The notes: a model not told the origin generated them from the letters alone. 64,000 nucleotides of DNA from Sutcliffiella sp. FSL R7-0096 (GCF_038595065.1 NZ_CP152003.1:972001-1036000), one strand, 5' to 3'. Numbered from the stretch's first letter, positions 8,395 to 17,365 are shown. Program-made: numbers and translations.

Positions 8395-8684
8395 CCAAAG
8401 CATATAGGGCAAACCCATCACTTCTAAGTACCAAGAGGTTAAAGCTTTGAACTAAGGAATAAAAAGCTTTATATGTGCACTGTGTAGGCAGAATCACTCC
8501 TTCACTCTAAGTTGTTTATTCGCTTTTTTCCCTCCTTCGTTTTTAGGTATTTATAGTATATAGGTGCAATCTTATAAATATTCTGATTTATTAAAAAATA
8601 TTTTTCTTTTTCATATTTTGATGATTCACGCTTACAATGGTAGAGTAGGACAAGTGACAGTAAAATGTAGAGGAGTTATCAAGA

Positions 8685-9293
8685 TTGGTTATTAGGGCTT
8701 TATTTTATTTAATTGGACTTTTTATCTTATCCTTCGGGATTAGTTTGACGATAAAATCTGATTTAGGGGCTGGTGCGTGGGATGCACTGAACGTAGGGCT
8801 ATCCACAACATTTGGGCTTACGGTAGGAAGCTGGGTGTTTATTGTCGGGATCATTTTGATTGCTATCAATGCTTGGTTGCATAAAAGCAAGCCGGATTAT
8901 CTTGCGGTCATCACGATTTTCCTTGTCGGAGTTTTTATTGACTTTTGGTTGATACAGGTGTTCGGGGCATGGATTCCAGTAGGAATGGTTTTCCGTTTCA
9001 TCATACTTTTAGGTGGAATGGTCATCATGGCAGTGGGAATCTCCGCTTATCTGCAAGCAAAGTTTCCTGTCATACCAATTGACAACTTGATGCTTGGCAT
9101 TCAAAATCGTTTCAAGGTCAAAATGATGACAGCAAAAACCATCGGGGAAGTGTTTGCCCTCATTTTTGCCCTTATTTTCAAAGGACCGATAGGAATTGGT
9201 ACACTTATCATCACATTTGGAATTGGACCATTGATTCAGATATTCTACCCACGTTTAGAAAATCTTTATAGGAAATTACGACACGAGAGCTAA
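8685..9293 (+). CDS. YczE/YitT-type integral membrane protein
   Basis: A 202-residue membrane protein with about five hydrophobic segments. The opening segment with FILSFGISLTIKSDLGAGAW followed by DALNVGLS is the signature of the YczE/YyaS/YitT family, in which a conserved GAGAWDAL-type motif follows the first helix. Function is unknown for the family; B. subtilis YczE affects surfactin-type lipopeptide production. Translation starts at TTG, about 9 bases after AGAGGAG. The last bases of the gene form the first arm of its terminator. Confidence 0.85.
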   Translation: MVIRALFYLIGLFILSFGISLTIKSDLGAGAWDALNVGLSTTFGLTVGSWVFIVGIILIAINAWLHKSKPDYLAVITIFLVGVFIDFWLIQVFGAWIPVGMVFRFIILLGGMVIMAVGISAYLQAKFPVIPIDNLMLGIQNRFKVKMMTAKTIGEVFALIFALIFKGPIGIGTLIITFGIGPLIQIFYPRLENLYRKLRHES

Positions 9294-9313
9294 GTTCAGC
9301 TTTCGTGTTTTTT
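9281..9313 (+). terminator. Terminator overlapping the end of the YczE-type gene
   Basis: ACACGAGAGCT (9281-9291) pairs imperfectly with AGCTTTCGTGT (9298-9308), followed by a T run. It overlaps both the 3' end of the plus-strand gene and the last codons of the convergent minus-strand gene. Confidence 0.75.
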
Positions 9314-9487
9314 CTTTTTAGTGGAGGATGCGTTATCCCAAAGCCACCAGATAGCAGCATAAAGCATGGAAATAAAAAACATATCCCAAAATGTCTTGTG
9401 TCGAAAGAACGGATACACCAGCAAATTGGCACCTAAGAAGATAAGGAAATGAATGATGTATGTGGTTGCTAAAAATCTCCTTACCAT
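9296..9487 (-). CDS. Small two-helix membrane protein, unknown
   Basis: A 63-residue protein with two hydrophobic stretches (residues about 7-25 and 36-52) and a lysine-rich tail (KKKKHES). I do not recognise a family. It overlaps the upstream TIGR04104-type gene by 7 bases on the same strand, which suggests translational coupling and a shared membrane role. Its final codons are embedded in the convergent terminator. Confidence 0.55.
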   Translation of the reverse strand: MVRRFLATTYIIHFLIFLGANLLVYPFFRHKTFWDMFFISMLYAAIWWLWDNASSTKKKKHES

Positions 9488-9786
9488 AAAGGCTCGTTCT
9501 CGTTGCTCAGCTCATATAAGAAAGGCATCAGGATGAAAATAAATACGATGCATATGACATAGGCGATGGATAGATAAAAAAAGTCCACACCAAAAGAAAG
9601 AAACGGTACATTAATAAATGCAAAAAGCATCGGTGGTAAGCAGAGTTTTTGTCGAGAGCTTTTTGTGATATATTGCTTCTCTTCACAATATGGGCAAGTG
9701 ATCGCCTGCTTGAATGTGAACATCTGCTTCCACGTGGTTTTCCAGCTCCAATTCTTTTTACAATTGGCACAGCTTGGTGTCTTCAT
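9481..9786 (-). CDS. TIGR04104-type membrane protein with CxxC zinc ribbon
   Basis: A 101-residue protein beginning MKTPSCANCKKNWSW. A CxxC pair (CANC) and a second CxxC (CPYC) about 28 residues apart form a likely zinc ribbon, followed by two hydrophobic helices and an acidic tail. This is the layout of the small TIGR04104 (cxxc_20_cxxc) family of Bacillaceae. An in-frame ATG 18 codons upstream exists, but AAGGAGGTTGGTTGTG directly precedes the start at 9786. Function is unknown. It is probably co-expressed with the small membrane protein downstream. Confidence 0.75.
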   Translation of the reverse strand: MKTPSCANCKKNWSWKTTWKQMFTFKQAITCPYCEEKQYITKSSRQKLCLPPMLFAFINVPFLSFGVDFFYLSIAYVICIVFIFILMPFLYELSNENEPLW

Positions 9787-9921
9787 CACAACCAACCTCC
9801 TTCTTACCTTATATACGAGTTCTCTGGAAAAAAGTTTCACCTTTCATGGATAATCTGAAATCGCTTCGAAAAAGATAACAGTACATAGATTTCAAGACGA
9901 TTGAAAGGAGTAATACACATC

Positions 9922-10731
9922 ATGCGCATACTTCAAATTATCATGGCGAGCTTTTTGGCATTCAGTTTCATGGTGAGTAGTGTTCAAGCTGAAGAGACCA
10001 AGGTGAAAGCCGATAATAAAAAACTGGAGGTTCCGAATTCTGTTCTAGATATCTCCAAGGACAACACATACCCAAACCCATCTCAGGATGTGCCGTACTT
10101 GCAACCAAGCGAGCTTTCTCAAGAACTGATTGATTCTTCCAATGTGAAAATTGAAAACCCAAAGCTCATCAAAATTTTGAATGAATCGAACATTTCTCCT
10201 TCACCAGTTGCCATCGGCTATCGTGCTACCATTTACCTTGGACAATGGCCACTTTCTTATCAATCAACGGAAACAAGTGTGAACTGGGAATATCAAAAAA
10301 TAAATACAAATTATACGGATAATCGCGGTGGAAAAGTGCCGCAACAACTTCACTATCGTCAAGAAGCACAAAAAAGCGTCAAGGGTGGACTGACTTCAAA
10401 AGTGGAGGCTGCAGAAGATGTGAAAGAAATGATGATGTTAAAAGCAATGGACAAAACGAAACTGCCTCTATCGTTCCAGACCATTGTTGGTGCTGGAACG
10501 AAAAAGGACCAAGTGTATAACATTCCTGTGAAAAAGCTTGGCTATCTTTATGCGTACTCTCCGGCAGTTAGTGAAAAAGGGAAGATTACGTACGGAGAAG
10601 TGTACCTTGTGCTAAAAGGAAAAGAAATGAAAATTGTCGTAAAGAATGTGACATCGCAGGGAATCGGTGCCTGGATTCCGGTGCAGGACCATGTAAGTTT
10701 TATTTTTGCGGCGTCGGATCGTCCACGATAA
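9922..10731 (+). CDS. yfkD: YfkD-like secreted protein
   Basis: A 269-residue protein with an N-terminal signal peptide (hydrophobic core from about residue 4, ending SSVQAEE, an AXA-like site). It resembles B. subtilis YfkD in length, signal peptide and genomic position next to yfkE (cax) and yfkAB. The visible body is mixed alpha/beta with GYRATIYLGQWPLSYQSTE and a conserved C-terminal IGAWIPVQDHVSF. The function is unknown; an extracytoplasmic location is inferred. GAAAGGAG precedes the ATG at 9922 by 11 bases, so the TTG at 9901, which overlaps the ribosome binding site, is not used as start. Confidence 0.75.
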   Translation: MRILQIIMASFLAFSFMVSSVQAEETKVKADNKKLEVPNSVLDISKDNTYPNPSQDVPYLQPSELSQELIDSSNVKIENPKLIKILNESNISPSPVAIGYRATIYLGQWPLSYQSTETSVNWEYQKINTNYTDNRGGKVPQQLHYRQEAQKSVKGGLTSKVEAAEDVKEMMMLKAMDKTKLPLSFQTIVGAGTKKDQVYNIPVKKLGYLYAYSPAVSEKGKITYGEVYLVLKGKEMKIVVKNVTSQGIGAWIPVQDHVSFIFAASDRPR

Positions 10732-10742
10732 AGTGAATTAGT

Positions 10743-10771
10743 ACACCAGTCCGGATTGGGCTGGTGTTTTT
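10743..10771 (+). terminator. Terminator of yfkD
   Basis: ACACCAGTCC (10743-10752) pairs with GGGCTGGTGT (10758-10767), 10 bp with one G-U pair, followed by TTTTT. Confidence 0.85.
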
Positions 10772-10976
10772 ATATGAGAATATCTAATGTGGAAAAACGT
10801 GATTATTTTCCCAGTTTCGTATCCATCATCCTTCGGGTATCTATCTATTACTAAGGTCACGTTGCCCAAATTCTGCCGTCCATCCATTTGTCGAAGGAAA
10901 AACCAGCCGCCGACCGAAACTTTTTTTAGCTTTAAGCGTCTTAATAAGTGAGAATGAAAAGGAGGTCATCAACATC

Positions 10977-11300
10977 ATGATGCACCTGGTATTATTGGTC
11001 CTGGGGTTGTCGGTTTTGATAGGTATCGTGCGGACAATGGTCACAGTTGAGATGAGGCAAAAGCCATCAGATATAGGAAATGAGGAAAAACATCATGCCC
11101 TCCTGTTACTTTGGGGAATAGGGATTATTTTTCTTATGTTGTTCATACCGTATCAGGCATGGCAGCTAGCAGGTAGCTCCCTTGGCTGGGATGGTGCCCT
11201 TATCGTTGTTTCAAGCCTTATGGCAAGTATGCTGGTTTGTTTAGGGACCTACACCATCTTCAAAGGCAGAAGACTAAGATCAAAAATGCCATCTATATAA
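10977..11300 (+). CDS. Small membrane protein, unknown
   Basis: A 107-residue protein with three hydrophobic segments (about residues 2-22, 42-63 and 73-95) separated by short charged loops, ending in a basic tail. AAGGAGG lies 12 bases before the first of two consecutive in-frame ATGs (10977 and 10980). I do not recognise a family. It lies between yfkD and the convergent yfkAB. The 200 bases upstream hold no recognisable RNA structure. Confidence 0.55.
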   Translation: MMHLVLLVLGLSVLIGIVRTMVTVEMRQKPSDIGNEEKHHALLLLWGIGIIFLMLFIPYQAWQLAGSSLGWDGALIVVSSLMASMLVCLGTYTIFKGRRLRSKMPSI

Positions 11301-11313
11301 TTTAAAAATAAAC

Positions 11314-11338
11314 GCCTGGGAATCTAATAATCCCAGGC
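11314..11338. terminator. Hairpin between convergent genes
   Basis: GCCTGGGA (11314-11321) and TCCCAGGC (11331-11338) form an 8-bp stem between the small membrane gene and yfkAB. The T tract on the plus side is interrupted, so it is probably a modest terminator. Confidence 0.65.
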
Positions 11339-11428
11339 ATGTTTGTTGTTGGCTTTTTTTATATATTTAAATTAACTTTCCTTGCAAAACCGACTTTTAA
11401 CTAGCAATAATATTTGAGAAAAGCTTCG

Positions 11429-12553
11429 TTATTTAGCTATTTTTGCTTCCTTGTTTGTAAAATCCGTTTGTGGATAGTATGCATTCTTCACCAAAATATT
11501 TGGCCCAAGGCAGGCAACCGCAGGGCAATGGCAGTCCAACTCTTTTGCAATGGACGTCTCTTTCCATTTCTCATATGCAGCAGGCAAATCCGTTGTCTGT
11601 ATATTCCCAAGAGGAGGTGTATCGCCAAAATCTGTGACGATGATGTCTCCGTTAAAAATATTCACATTCAAACGGGAGCGCCCGTCCGGGTCATTTCGTA
11701 CTGTCACATTCTTGGCCTCATATACTCGCTTTAGCAATGCCAGATCTTCCGGGTTGTCACTGCAAGCGTAAAACGGCAATGTTCCAAAAAGCATCCACGT
11801 ATTTTCATCACGCATATCAAGCAGGCGATGTATCGCACCACGCATCTCTTCAAGTGTCAGGACCTCCATCCCACTAGCAAAATCGCTTGGGTACATGGGG
11901 TGAACCTCATGTCTTTGACAGTTCATCTCCTCGACGATTTGCTTATGAATATGCTCGATATGAGGAAGCGTCCTTTTGTTCAGCATCGTCTCAGCTGACA
12001 CGATAACACCGGCAGCAGTCAAAGCCTTCGAATTTTCAATCATCCGTTCAAAATATTTCGCACGCTGCTCATAGGTAGGTTTGCGGTCCATCATCGCAAA
12101 CCCGCCCTCCACAAAGTCATCCATCGTGCCCCAGTTATGAGAAATATGTAGCACGTCCAGGTAAGGAATGATTTTCTCGTATCTTGCTAAATCTAAGGTT
12201 AAGTTCGAATTGATTTGCGTACGCACACCGCGTTCATGCGCATATTTTAACAAAGGCACGACATACTCGTTCACTGACTTCATGCTCATCATGGGCTCGC
12301 CGCCAGTGATGCTGATGGAGCGGAGATGAGGGATTTCTTCCAGACGTTGAATTAACAATTCTATTGGCAAAGCCTGTGGGTCCTTTGGTTGTAACGTGTA
12401 GCCGACGGCACAGTGCTCACAGCGCATATTACAAAGAGTCGTAGTTGTGAACTCCACATTGGTGAGTTCCATCTGGCCGTATTCTTTAACATCTAAATAA
12501 GCTTCCCATGGATCATAGGAAGGTGTAATTGGTGGTAGTGTGGTTGTCTTCAT
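11429..12553 (-). CDS. yfkAB: Radical SAM/CxCxxxxC motif protein YfkAB
   Basis: A 374-residue radical SAM enzyme. The cluster-binding motif CNMRCEHC (CxxxCxxC) lies near residue 42, followed by SITGGEP, the SAM-binding GGE motif. The C-terminus carries CHCPAVAC, the CxCxxxxC motif that defines the YfkAB family and probably binds a second iron-sulfur cluster. In B. subtilis the homologue is annotated as two adjacent genes yfkA and yfkB; here it is one uninterrupted frame. The substrate is unknown. AAAAGGAGTTTACG precedes the ATG. It is transcribed away from the SE1561 gene. Confidence 0.93.
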   Translation of the reverse strand: MKTTTLPPITPSYDPWEAYLDVKEYGQMELTNVEFTTTTLCNMRCEHCAVGYTLQPKDPQALPIELLIQRLEEIPHLRSISITGGEPMMSMKSVNEYVVPLLKYAHERGVRTQINSNLTLDLARYEKIIPYLDVLHISHNWGTMDDFVEGGFAMMDRKPTYEQRAKYFERMIENSKALTAAGVIVSAETMLNKRTLPHIEHIHKQIVEEMNCQRHEVHPMYPSDFASGMEVLTLEEMRGAIHRLLDMRDENTWMLFGTLPFYACSDNPEDLALLKRVYEAKNVTVRNDPDGRSRLNVNIFNGDIIVTDFGDTPPLGNIQTTDLPAAYEKWKETSIAKELDCHCPAVACLGPNILVKNAYYPQTDFTNKEAKIAK

Positions 12554-12637
12554 CGTAAACTCCTTTTATTTAAAAAACCTTACCCTTCATTGTATCATGA
12601 TTCGCAGGATTGCAGACCGGGAAATTTTATACGAAGG

Positions 12638-12666
12638 TTGCCGGAAGTGCTGCAGTGCGGTAGTAT
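12638..12666 (+). promoter_or_regulatory. SigA-type promoter of the SE1561 gene
   Basis: TTGCCG at 12638-12643, a 17-bp spacer and TAGTAT at 12661-12666 lie 40 bases upstream of the start codon. Confidence 0.5.
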
Positions 12667-12705
12667 AGAGAAATAATTAAGGACTGAAAGAAAGGTGCGA
12701 TTATA

Positions 12706-12888
12706 ATGGGCAAAGCAACAGACAACAAAGATTCCCAAGTCGATTATTTAAAAAATAGATTGAACATGTTTTTGGAGGTTGTGGATTCATTGGATCCGGA
12801 AGCAACAGATCTCGAGGACATCGATCGCCTGATCCAGATGCTGGATGATTTAGAGGGAAAATATAATCAGTTTAAGAAGGACTGGTAA
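12706..12888 (+). CDS. SE1561 family small protein (YfkK-like)
   Basis: A 60-residue acidic, helical protein without cysteine or membrane segment: DYLKNRLNMFLEVVDSLDPE, then TDLEDIDRLIQMLDDLE, ending in KKDW. This matches the small SE1561 family found across Bacillaceae and Staphylococcaceae, represented by YfkK in B. subtilis. Function is unknown; heptad spacing of Leu/Ile/Met suggests a helical hairpin. It is monocistronic and divergent from yfkAB, again following yfk synteny. Confidence 0.8.
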   Translation: MGKATDNKDSQVDYLKNRLNMFLEVVDSLDPEATDLEDIDRLIQMLDDLEGKYNQFKKDW

Positions 12889-12914
12889 AGTTAGGTCAGA
12901 GTCCATCAGATGAG

Positions 12915-13519
12915 GATTTATTGAAGGTGAAAAAGCTGGGAGAGAGGTCTTCATAGAGGTGATGAGGACCTCTTTAAGGTGGAAAAGTATGTTGAGACGT
13001 CTTCATAATGGACATGAAGACAATTCGAAGCCAAAAAATGCCTCGAGATTGTCATCATCGAGGTTATGAAGACAATTTGAAGTCAAAAAATGCCTCGAGA
13101 TTGTCATCATCGAGGTTATGAAGACAATTTGAAGTCAAAAAATGCCTCGAGATTGTCATCATCGAGGTTATGAAGACAATTCGAAGCCAAAAAATGCCTC
13201 GAGATTGTCATCATCGAGGTATGAAGACAATTCGAAGCCAAAAAATGCCTCGAGATTGTCATAATCGAGGTATGAAGACAATTCGAAGCCAAAAAATGCC
13301 TTGCGATTGTCATCATCGAGGTTATGAAGACAATTTGAAGTCAAAAAATGCCTCGAGATTGTCATCATCGAGGTTATGAAGACAATTTGAAGTCAAAAAA
13401 TGCCTCGCGATTGTCATCATCGAGGTTATGAAGACAATTCGAAGCCAAAAAATGCCTCGCGATTGTCATTATAGAGGCCATGAAGACAATTTGAAGCCCA
13501 AATAACCTCCGAAATTGTC
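12915..13519. repeat. Array 2: ten 52-bp GACAAT/ATTGTC units plus two degenerate units
   Basis: Units begin at 13019, 13071, 13123, 13175, 13226, 13277, 13329, 13381, 13433 and 13485. Each reads GACAATTCGAAG-type, an A-rich loop, CTCGAGATTGTC, then the linker ATCATCGAGGTTATGAA. Two variants differ at linked positions (TTCGAAGCC and TTTGAAGTC) and occur in blocks. Two degenerate units stay in 52-bp phase upstream, at 12915 and 12967, where GAGGTCTTCATAGAGGTGA is followed by GAGGACCTC, so the arms changed together. The array fills the gap between the convergent SE1561 and acetyltransferase genes. Confidence 0.95.
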
Positions 13520-13582
13520 TTCATACAAATAATGAAAGTCTACCCTCCTAGGCCATTCACCACTGCATGCAGAAATGGGGTA

Positions 13583-14485
13583 TCACCTCGACTTCATCAC
13601 CTTCCTATAAACCTCCAACAATTTCTCCACAGACACACCATCAACTTTCATCCCAGAAATGTCGCAAGCATTAATCTCCACATCAGCCATCTTACAATTG
13701 GTAAACCTGGTACCCATCAATTCACAGCGCTCAAAGGTTACAGGAGCCCCTTCAATAAACGTATCACTGAACCCAACATCGCTCATATCCACATGCTTCA
13801 CCCTACTCCCAGAAAGGTTCAAATCAGCAATCAATGTATCCTGAAAATTGATGTTCTGAAACTTCGATCTACTTAAATTGATATTGCTGAAATGTGCCCC
13901 GGATAAAGTGCTGTTGCTGAAAGCACTGGTAGCTAAATTCGCCCCATAAAAGGTCGCCCCTTCTAAATTGCAAGATTCAAATTTATTCTCACTAGCCACT
14001 CCAGCAGAAATGCGCTTGACATAACACACCTCATCTTCTGTCTCAAATTTGCGTTCAAAGCCCAACTTTTCATAAAAATGTAGATTGCCCTTTTGTCTTG
14101 GGGAGGTTTCCAAATCCCAAGTCGTCACAGTAGGATGTGCTTTTTCCACCAAACGAATCACTTCAGAACCCAGGCCTTTCCTTTGAAAAGCAGGGTCAAT
14201 AAAAATTCGATCGATCCGGCCAAAACGGTTCCCTGTCAGCGTCAAAATGATCCCGCCTACAAGTTGCTCTTCCACCAAAATACTGTAATAAGTAAGCTCT
14301 TCTATCATGTACCGGGTAGTATGAATGGAATCATAACCAGGTGGTTGTATATTATAGTCCACTACAGGCGAGTCCAAAGCCCCAAGCCACCTGCGTGCTT
14401 CCTCATCAAATGTTCTTTTCATTATTGCAGTCAACTGCTCAGCATCTTCTAAATTTGCCGCTAAAAGTGCTAAAAACTGTGTCAT
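13583..14485 (-). CDS. GNAT acetyltransferase fused to a pentapeptide-repeat domain
   Basis: A 300-residue two-domain protein. Residues about 1-155 are a GNAT N-acetyltransferase with the acetyl-CoA loop visible as IDPAFQRKGLGSEVIRLVE. From about residue 165 to the C-terminus there are pentapeptide repeats of the A(D/N)LXX type (FESCNLEGATFYGANLATSA, then FSNSTLSGAHFSNINLSRSK), which should fold as a right-handed beta-helix. The acceptor substrate is unknown; the repeat domain may hold the enzyme on a partner. GGGAGAAA precedes the ATG. It stands alone between array 2 and the fumarase gene. Confidence 0.88.
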   Translation of the reverse strand: MTQFLALLAANLEDAEQLTAIMKRTFDEEARRWLGALDSPVVDYNIQPPGYDSIHTTRYMIEELTYYSILVEEQLVGGIILTLTGNRFGRIDRIFIDPAFQRKGLGSEVIRLVEKAHPTVTTWDLETSPRQKGNLHFYEKLGFERKFETEDEVCYVKRISAGVASENKFESCNLEGATFYGANLATSAFSNSTLSGAHFSNINLSRSKFQNINFQDTLIADLNLSGSRVKHVDMSDVGFSDTFIEGAPVTFERCELMGTRFTNCKMADVEINACDISGMKVDGVSVEKLLEVYRKVMKSR

Positions 14486-14671
14486 TGTTTGTTTCTCCCA
14501 TCTCTCCCGTATCCTATTGTCACTTTACCACAAAAATCCAAATAGGATTAACCTTTTAATGGAATCGGTTACAAATTCCTTTATCCTTCTAATTAGAACA
14601 AGTATAATGAAGGATGTATAAAAGGAAACGTAGATAACTTTTTCAACAGGGGATAGGAGAGGGATTTAGAG

Positions 14672-16213
14672 ATGAATAAATTATATGAGAGCATGTATGA
14701 CTTGATTGTGGAAACCTCTACAAAGCTGCCTAAGGATGTTCGCCGTGCGATAGCGAAAGCTAAGCTTAGCGAAAGTGCGGGAACTCGTGCAGCTATGTCA
14801 CTTGCGACAATTACTAATAACATTACGATGGCGGACGAAAATGTGTCTCCGATCTGTCAGGACACAGGCCTGCCTACATTTAAAATAAAAACACCTATTG
14901 GCGTCAACCAACTAGATATTAAAAAGGTAATTAAAGAAGCGATTGTACAGGCAACAAAAGATGGTAAGTTGCGTCCGAACTCTGTTGACTCTTTGACAGG
15001 TGCGAACAGTGGGGACAACCTTGGTGATGGCGTTCCTGTCATCAAGTTTGAGCAGTGGGAAAAGGATTATATCGACGCTCGCCTAATCTTAAAAGGAGGC
15101 GGCTGTGAAAACAAGAATATCCAGTACAGCCTCCCATGTGAGCTTGAGGGACTTGGCCGTGCAGGTCGTGACCTGGATGGAATCCGTAAATGTGTCATGC
15201 ATTCGGTATACCAGGCACAAGGACAGGGCTGTAGCGCCGGCGTTATCGGGGTTGGAATTGGTGGCGACCGTACTTCAGGCTATGAGCTTGCAAAAGAACA
15301 GCTATTCCGCAGCCTTGATGATGAGAACACAGTACCTGAATTAAAAGAGCTAGAAGACTATGTAATGGAAAACGCCAATAAACTTGGTATCGGAACGATG
15401 GGCTTCGGCGGCGAAACGACATTGCTTGGCTGTAAAGTCGGAGTTGCGCACCGCATTCCTGCGAGTTTCTTCGTTTCCGTTGCGTACAACTGCTGGGCGT
15501 ATCGCCGTCTGGGAGTAAAAATCAGCTCGGAAACCGGTGAGATCAATGAATGGTTGTATCAAGAAGGGGAAATGATTGACTTCTCCAAAGAGTTGACAGA
15601 GCAAGAAGAAGTGGCTGCAACTTCTGAAGCCAGTGAAATCATTCTGGAAGCGCCGATCACCGAAGAAAAAATCCGTTCTTTAAAAGTGGGAGACGTAGTG
15701 CGCATTAATGGCAGAATGTACACAGGTCGTGACGCGATCCACAAACACTTGAGTGACAACGATGCTCCAGTTGACTTAGATGGCCAAATTATCTATCACT
15801 GTGGACCGGTAATGCTTAAGGATGACGAAGGAAACTGGCACGTCAAAGCAGCCGGCCCGACGACAAGTATTCGCGAGGAGCCTTATCAAGGAGATATCAT
15901 GAAGCGCTTCGGTATCCGCGCTGTCATGGGTAAAGGCGGAATGGGTGCGAAAACGCTGAAGGCATTGGAAGAGCACGGGGGCGTTTACTTGAATGCAATC
16001 GGCGGAGCTGCGCAATATTATGCTGACTGTATCAAAGGTGTCGACGGTGTAGATTTGATGGAGTTCGGTATCCCGGAAGCAATGTGGCACTTAAATGTGG
16101 AAGGCTTCACTGCGGTTGTAACGATGGATTCACATGGCAACAGCTTGCATGCGGATGTGGAAAAGTCTTCATTAGAGAAGCTTGCGCAGTTTAAGGATAG
16201 AGTGTTTAACTAA
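14672..16213 (+). CDS. fumA: Class I (iron-sulfur) fumarate hydratase
   Basis: A 513-residue TCA-cycle enzyme that interconverts fumarate and malate using an oxygen-sensitive [4Fe-4S] cluster. The N-terminal alpha domain shows SPICQDTGLPTFKIKTP and LKGGGCENKN; the C-terminal beta domain shows GRDAIHKHLSDN, AAGPTTSIREEPYQGD and MGKGGMGAKTL, together the full single-chain class I architecture. Class I fumarase is absent from B. subtilis 168 but present in other Bacillaceae. GGATAGGAGAGGG lies upstream of the ATG. It is monocistronic with a strong terminator. Confidence 0.93.
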   Translation: MNKLYESMYDLIVETSTKLPKDVRRAIAKAKLSESAGTRAAMSLATITNNITMADENVSPICQDTGLPTFKIKTPIGVNQLDIKKVIKEAIVQATKDGKLRPNSVDSLTGANSGDNLGDGVPVIKFEQWEKDYIDARLILKGGGCENKNIQYSLPCELEGLGRAGRDLDGIRKCVMHSVYQAQGQGCSAGVIGVGIGGDRTSGYELAKEQLFRSLDDENTVPELKELEDYVMENANKLGIGTMGFGGETTLLGCKVGVAHRIPASFFVSVAYNCWAYRRLGVKISSETGEINEWLYQEGEMIDFSKELTEQEEVAATSEASEIILEAPITEEKIRSLKVGDVVRINGRMYTGRDAIHKHLSDNDAPVDLDGQIIYHCGPVMLKDDEGNWHVKAAGPTTSIREEPYQGDIMKRFGIRAVMGKGGMGAKTLKALEEHGGVYLNAIGGAAQYYADCIKGVDGVDLMEFGIPEAMWHLNVEGFTAVVTMDSHGNSLHADVEKSSLEKLAQFKDRVFN

Positions 16214-16225
16214 ATTTTGATTATA

Positions 16226-16268
16226 AAGCAGCTTGGCAACGTTAGTTTGTTGCCGGGCTGCTTTTTTG
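16226..16268 (+). terminator. Terminator of fumarase
   Basis: AAGCAGCTTGGCAAC (16226-16240) pairs with GTTGCCGGGCTGCTT (16249-16263), followed by TTTTTG. Confidence 0.9.
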
Positions 16269-16549
16269 TTTTTGAATATTGGAATTGCGGTAGGCGGGGG
16301 TGTGTGGCGTCGATATTTTCCAGGTAAATGTCGTTTGGCATCTATTAAAGATGTTTCCGACAGTATTCGGCTAATTTCCGTTTGTATTTGCCTGAAGTCG
16401 GAAAGTATTTCCGAATTTTCAGACAGTAAATTATCCCAATGGAATCCTCCCCACCTCACCGGAATTGGAAAACAATGCACCGTATCATTCCTCCCACCAA
16501 AACGAATCATATTAGTAGCGACAAAACATGGAAGGGAGGACATAATGAA
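16269..16549. other. Upstream region of pdaA
   Basis: No gene is seen here. It holds TTTCCGAC (16354-16361) and GTCGGAAA (16397-16404) as an inverted pair around further TTTCCG words, an unexplained structured stretch. CATATTA at 16508-16514 resembles a SigF/SigG -10 box, which would fit the sporulation gene, but no matching -35 element stands at the right distance. Confidence 0.35.
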
Positions 16550-17365
16550 ATGAGAAAACTACTCAACATCTTAACCATTACTGTTATAGCACTTTTTCTG
16601 ATTCCACAGCTCAGTCAAGCGGACACCTATTCCACTACAACCCTGCACTGGGGATTTAAGAAAAGCCAGAACCATGAGCCGCCCGATGCAGGTCTTAAAT
16701 ACAAAGAACTTCTAAAAAAACATGATGCTTTTTATCTCGGTGACACGACGAAAAAGGAAATTTATCTTACTTTTGATAATGGATATGAGAACGGATATAC
16801 TGAGCATGTTTTAGATGTACTGAAAAAGAAAAAGGTTCCCGCAGCCTTTTTTGTAACTGGTTATTACTTGAAGGATCAGCCAGAGTTGATTAAGCGAATG
16901 GTCAACGAAGGCCATATTGTCGGTAACCATAGCTGGCATCACCCAGATATGACGCAAGTGAACGACGTCCGTTTCAAAAAAGAGCTCGATATGATCAAAG
17001 AGGAGTACAAAAACATTACAGGGCTTGACAATATGACATACCTGCGGCCCCCTCGTGGGACCTTCAGTGACCGGACATTGGCACTTGCCAATCAAATGGG
17101 CTATCAACATGTTTTCTGGTCCCTGGCATACGTTGACTGGTACACCGACCAGCAAAAAGGCTGGAGATATTCCTACGACAATATCATGGCTCAGATCCAT
17201 CCAGGTGCCATTCTTCTGCTACACACCGTTTCCAAAGACAATGCTGAGGCTATGGAAAAAGTGATTGATGACCTACAGAAACAGGGGTATGAATTTAAAA
17301 GCCTAGATCATATCGCTGCACAACATACTATTCCCAATCCAATATTGCTTATTCAAGAAAATTGA
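16550..17365 (+). CDS. pdaA: Delta-lactam-biosynthetic de-N-acetylase PdaA
   Basis: A 271-residue secreted polysaccharide deacetylase. A signal peptide (residues 1-23, ending QLSQAD) precedes the NodB domain with TFDNGYENG (motif 1, the Asn variant typical of PdaA), NHSWHHPD (metal-binding histidines) and RPPRGTFS (motif 3). PdaA removes the acetyl group from N-acetylmuramic acid so that muramic delta-lactam can form in the spore cortex, which marks the organism as a spore former. The frame extends further upstream, but GAAGGGAGGA 9 bases before the ATG at 16550 fixes the start. It corresponds to yfjS in the B. subtilis yfj region. Confidence 0.93.
   Translation: MRKLLNILTITVIALFLIPQLSQADTYSTTTLHWGFKKSQNHEPPDAGLKYKELLKKHDAFYLGDTTKKEIYLTFDNGYENGYTEHVLDVLKKKKVPAAFFVTGYYLKDQPELIKRMVNEGHIVGNHSWHHPDMTQVNDVRFKKELDMIKEEYKNITGLDNMTYLRPPRGTFSDRTLALANQMGYQHVFWSLAYVDWYTDQQKGWRYSYDNIMAQIHPGAILLLHTVSKDNAEAMEKVIDDLQKQGYEFKSLDHIAAQHTIPNPILLIQEN

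Noticed and set aside
8210-8497. 95-codon minus-strand gene with heptad repeats
   Set aside because: It overlaps the end of cax, contains the 21-bp repeat and a terminator-like hairpin, and lacks a ribosome binding site.
16482-16514. SigG promoter of pdaA
   Set aside because: CATATTA fits the -10 box, but the nearest GTATC -35 candidate is 21 bases away instead of 17-18.
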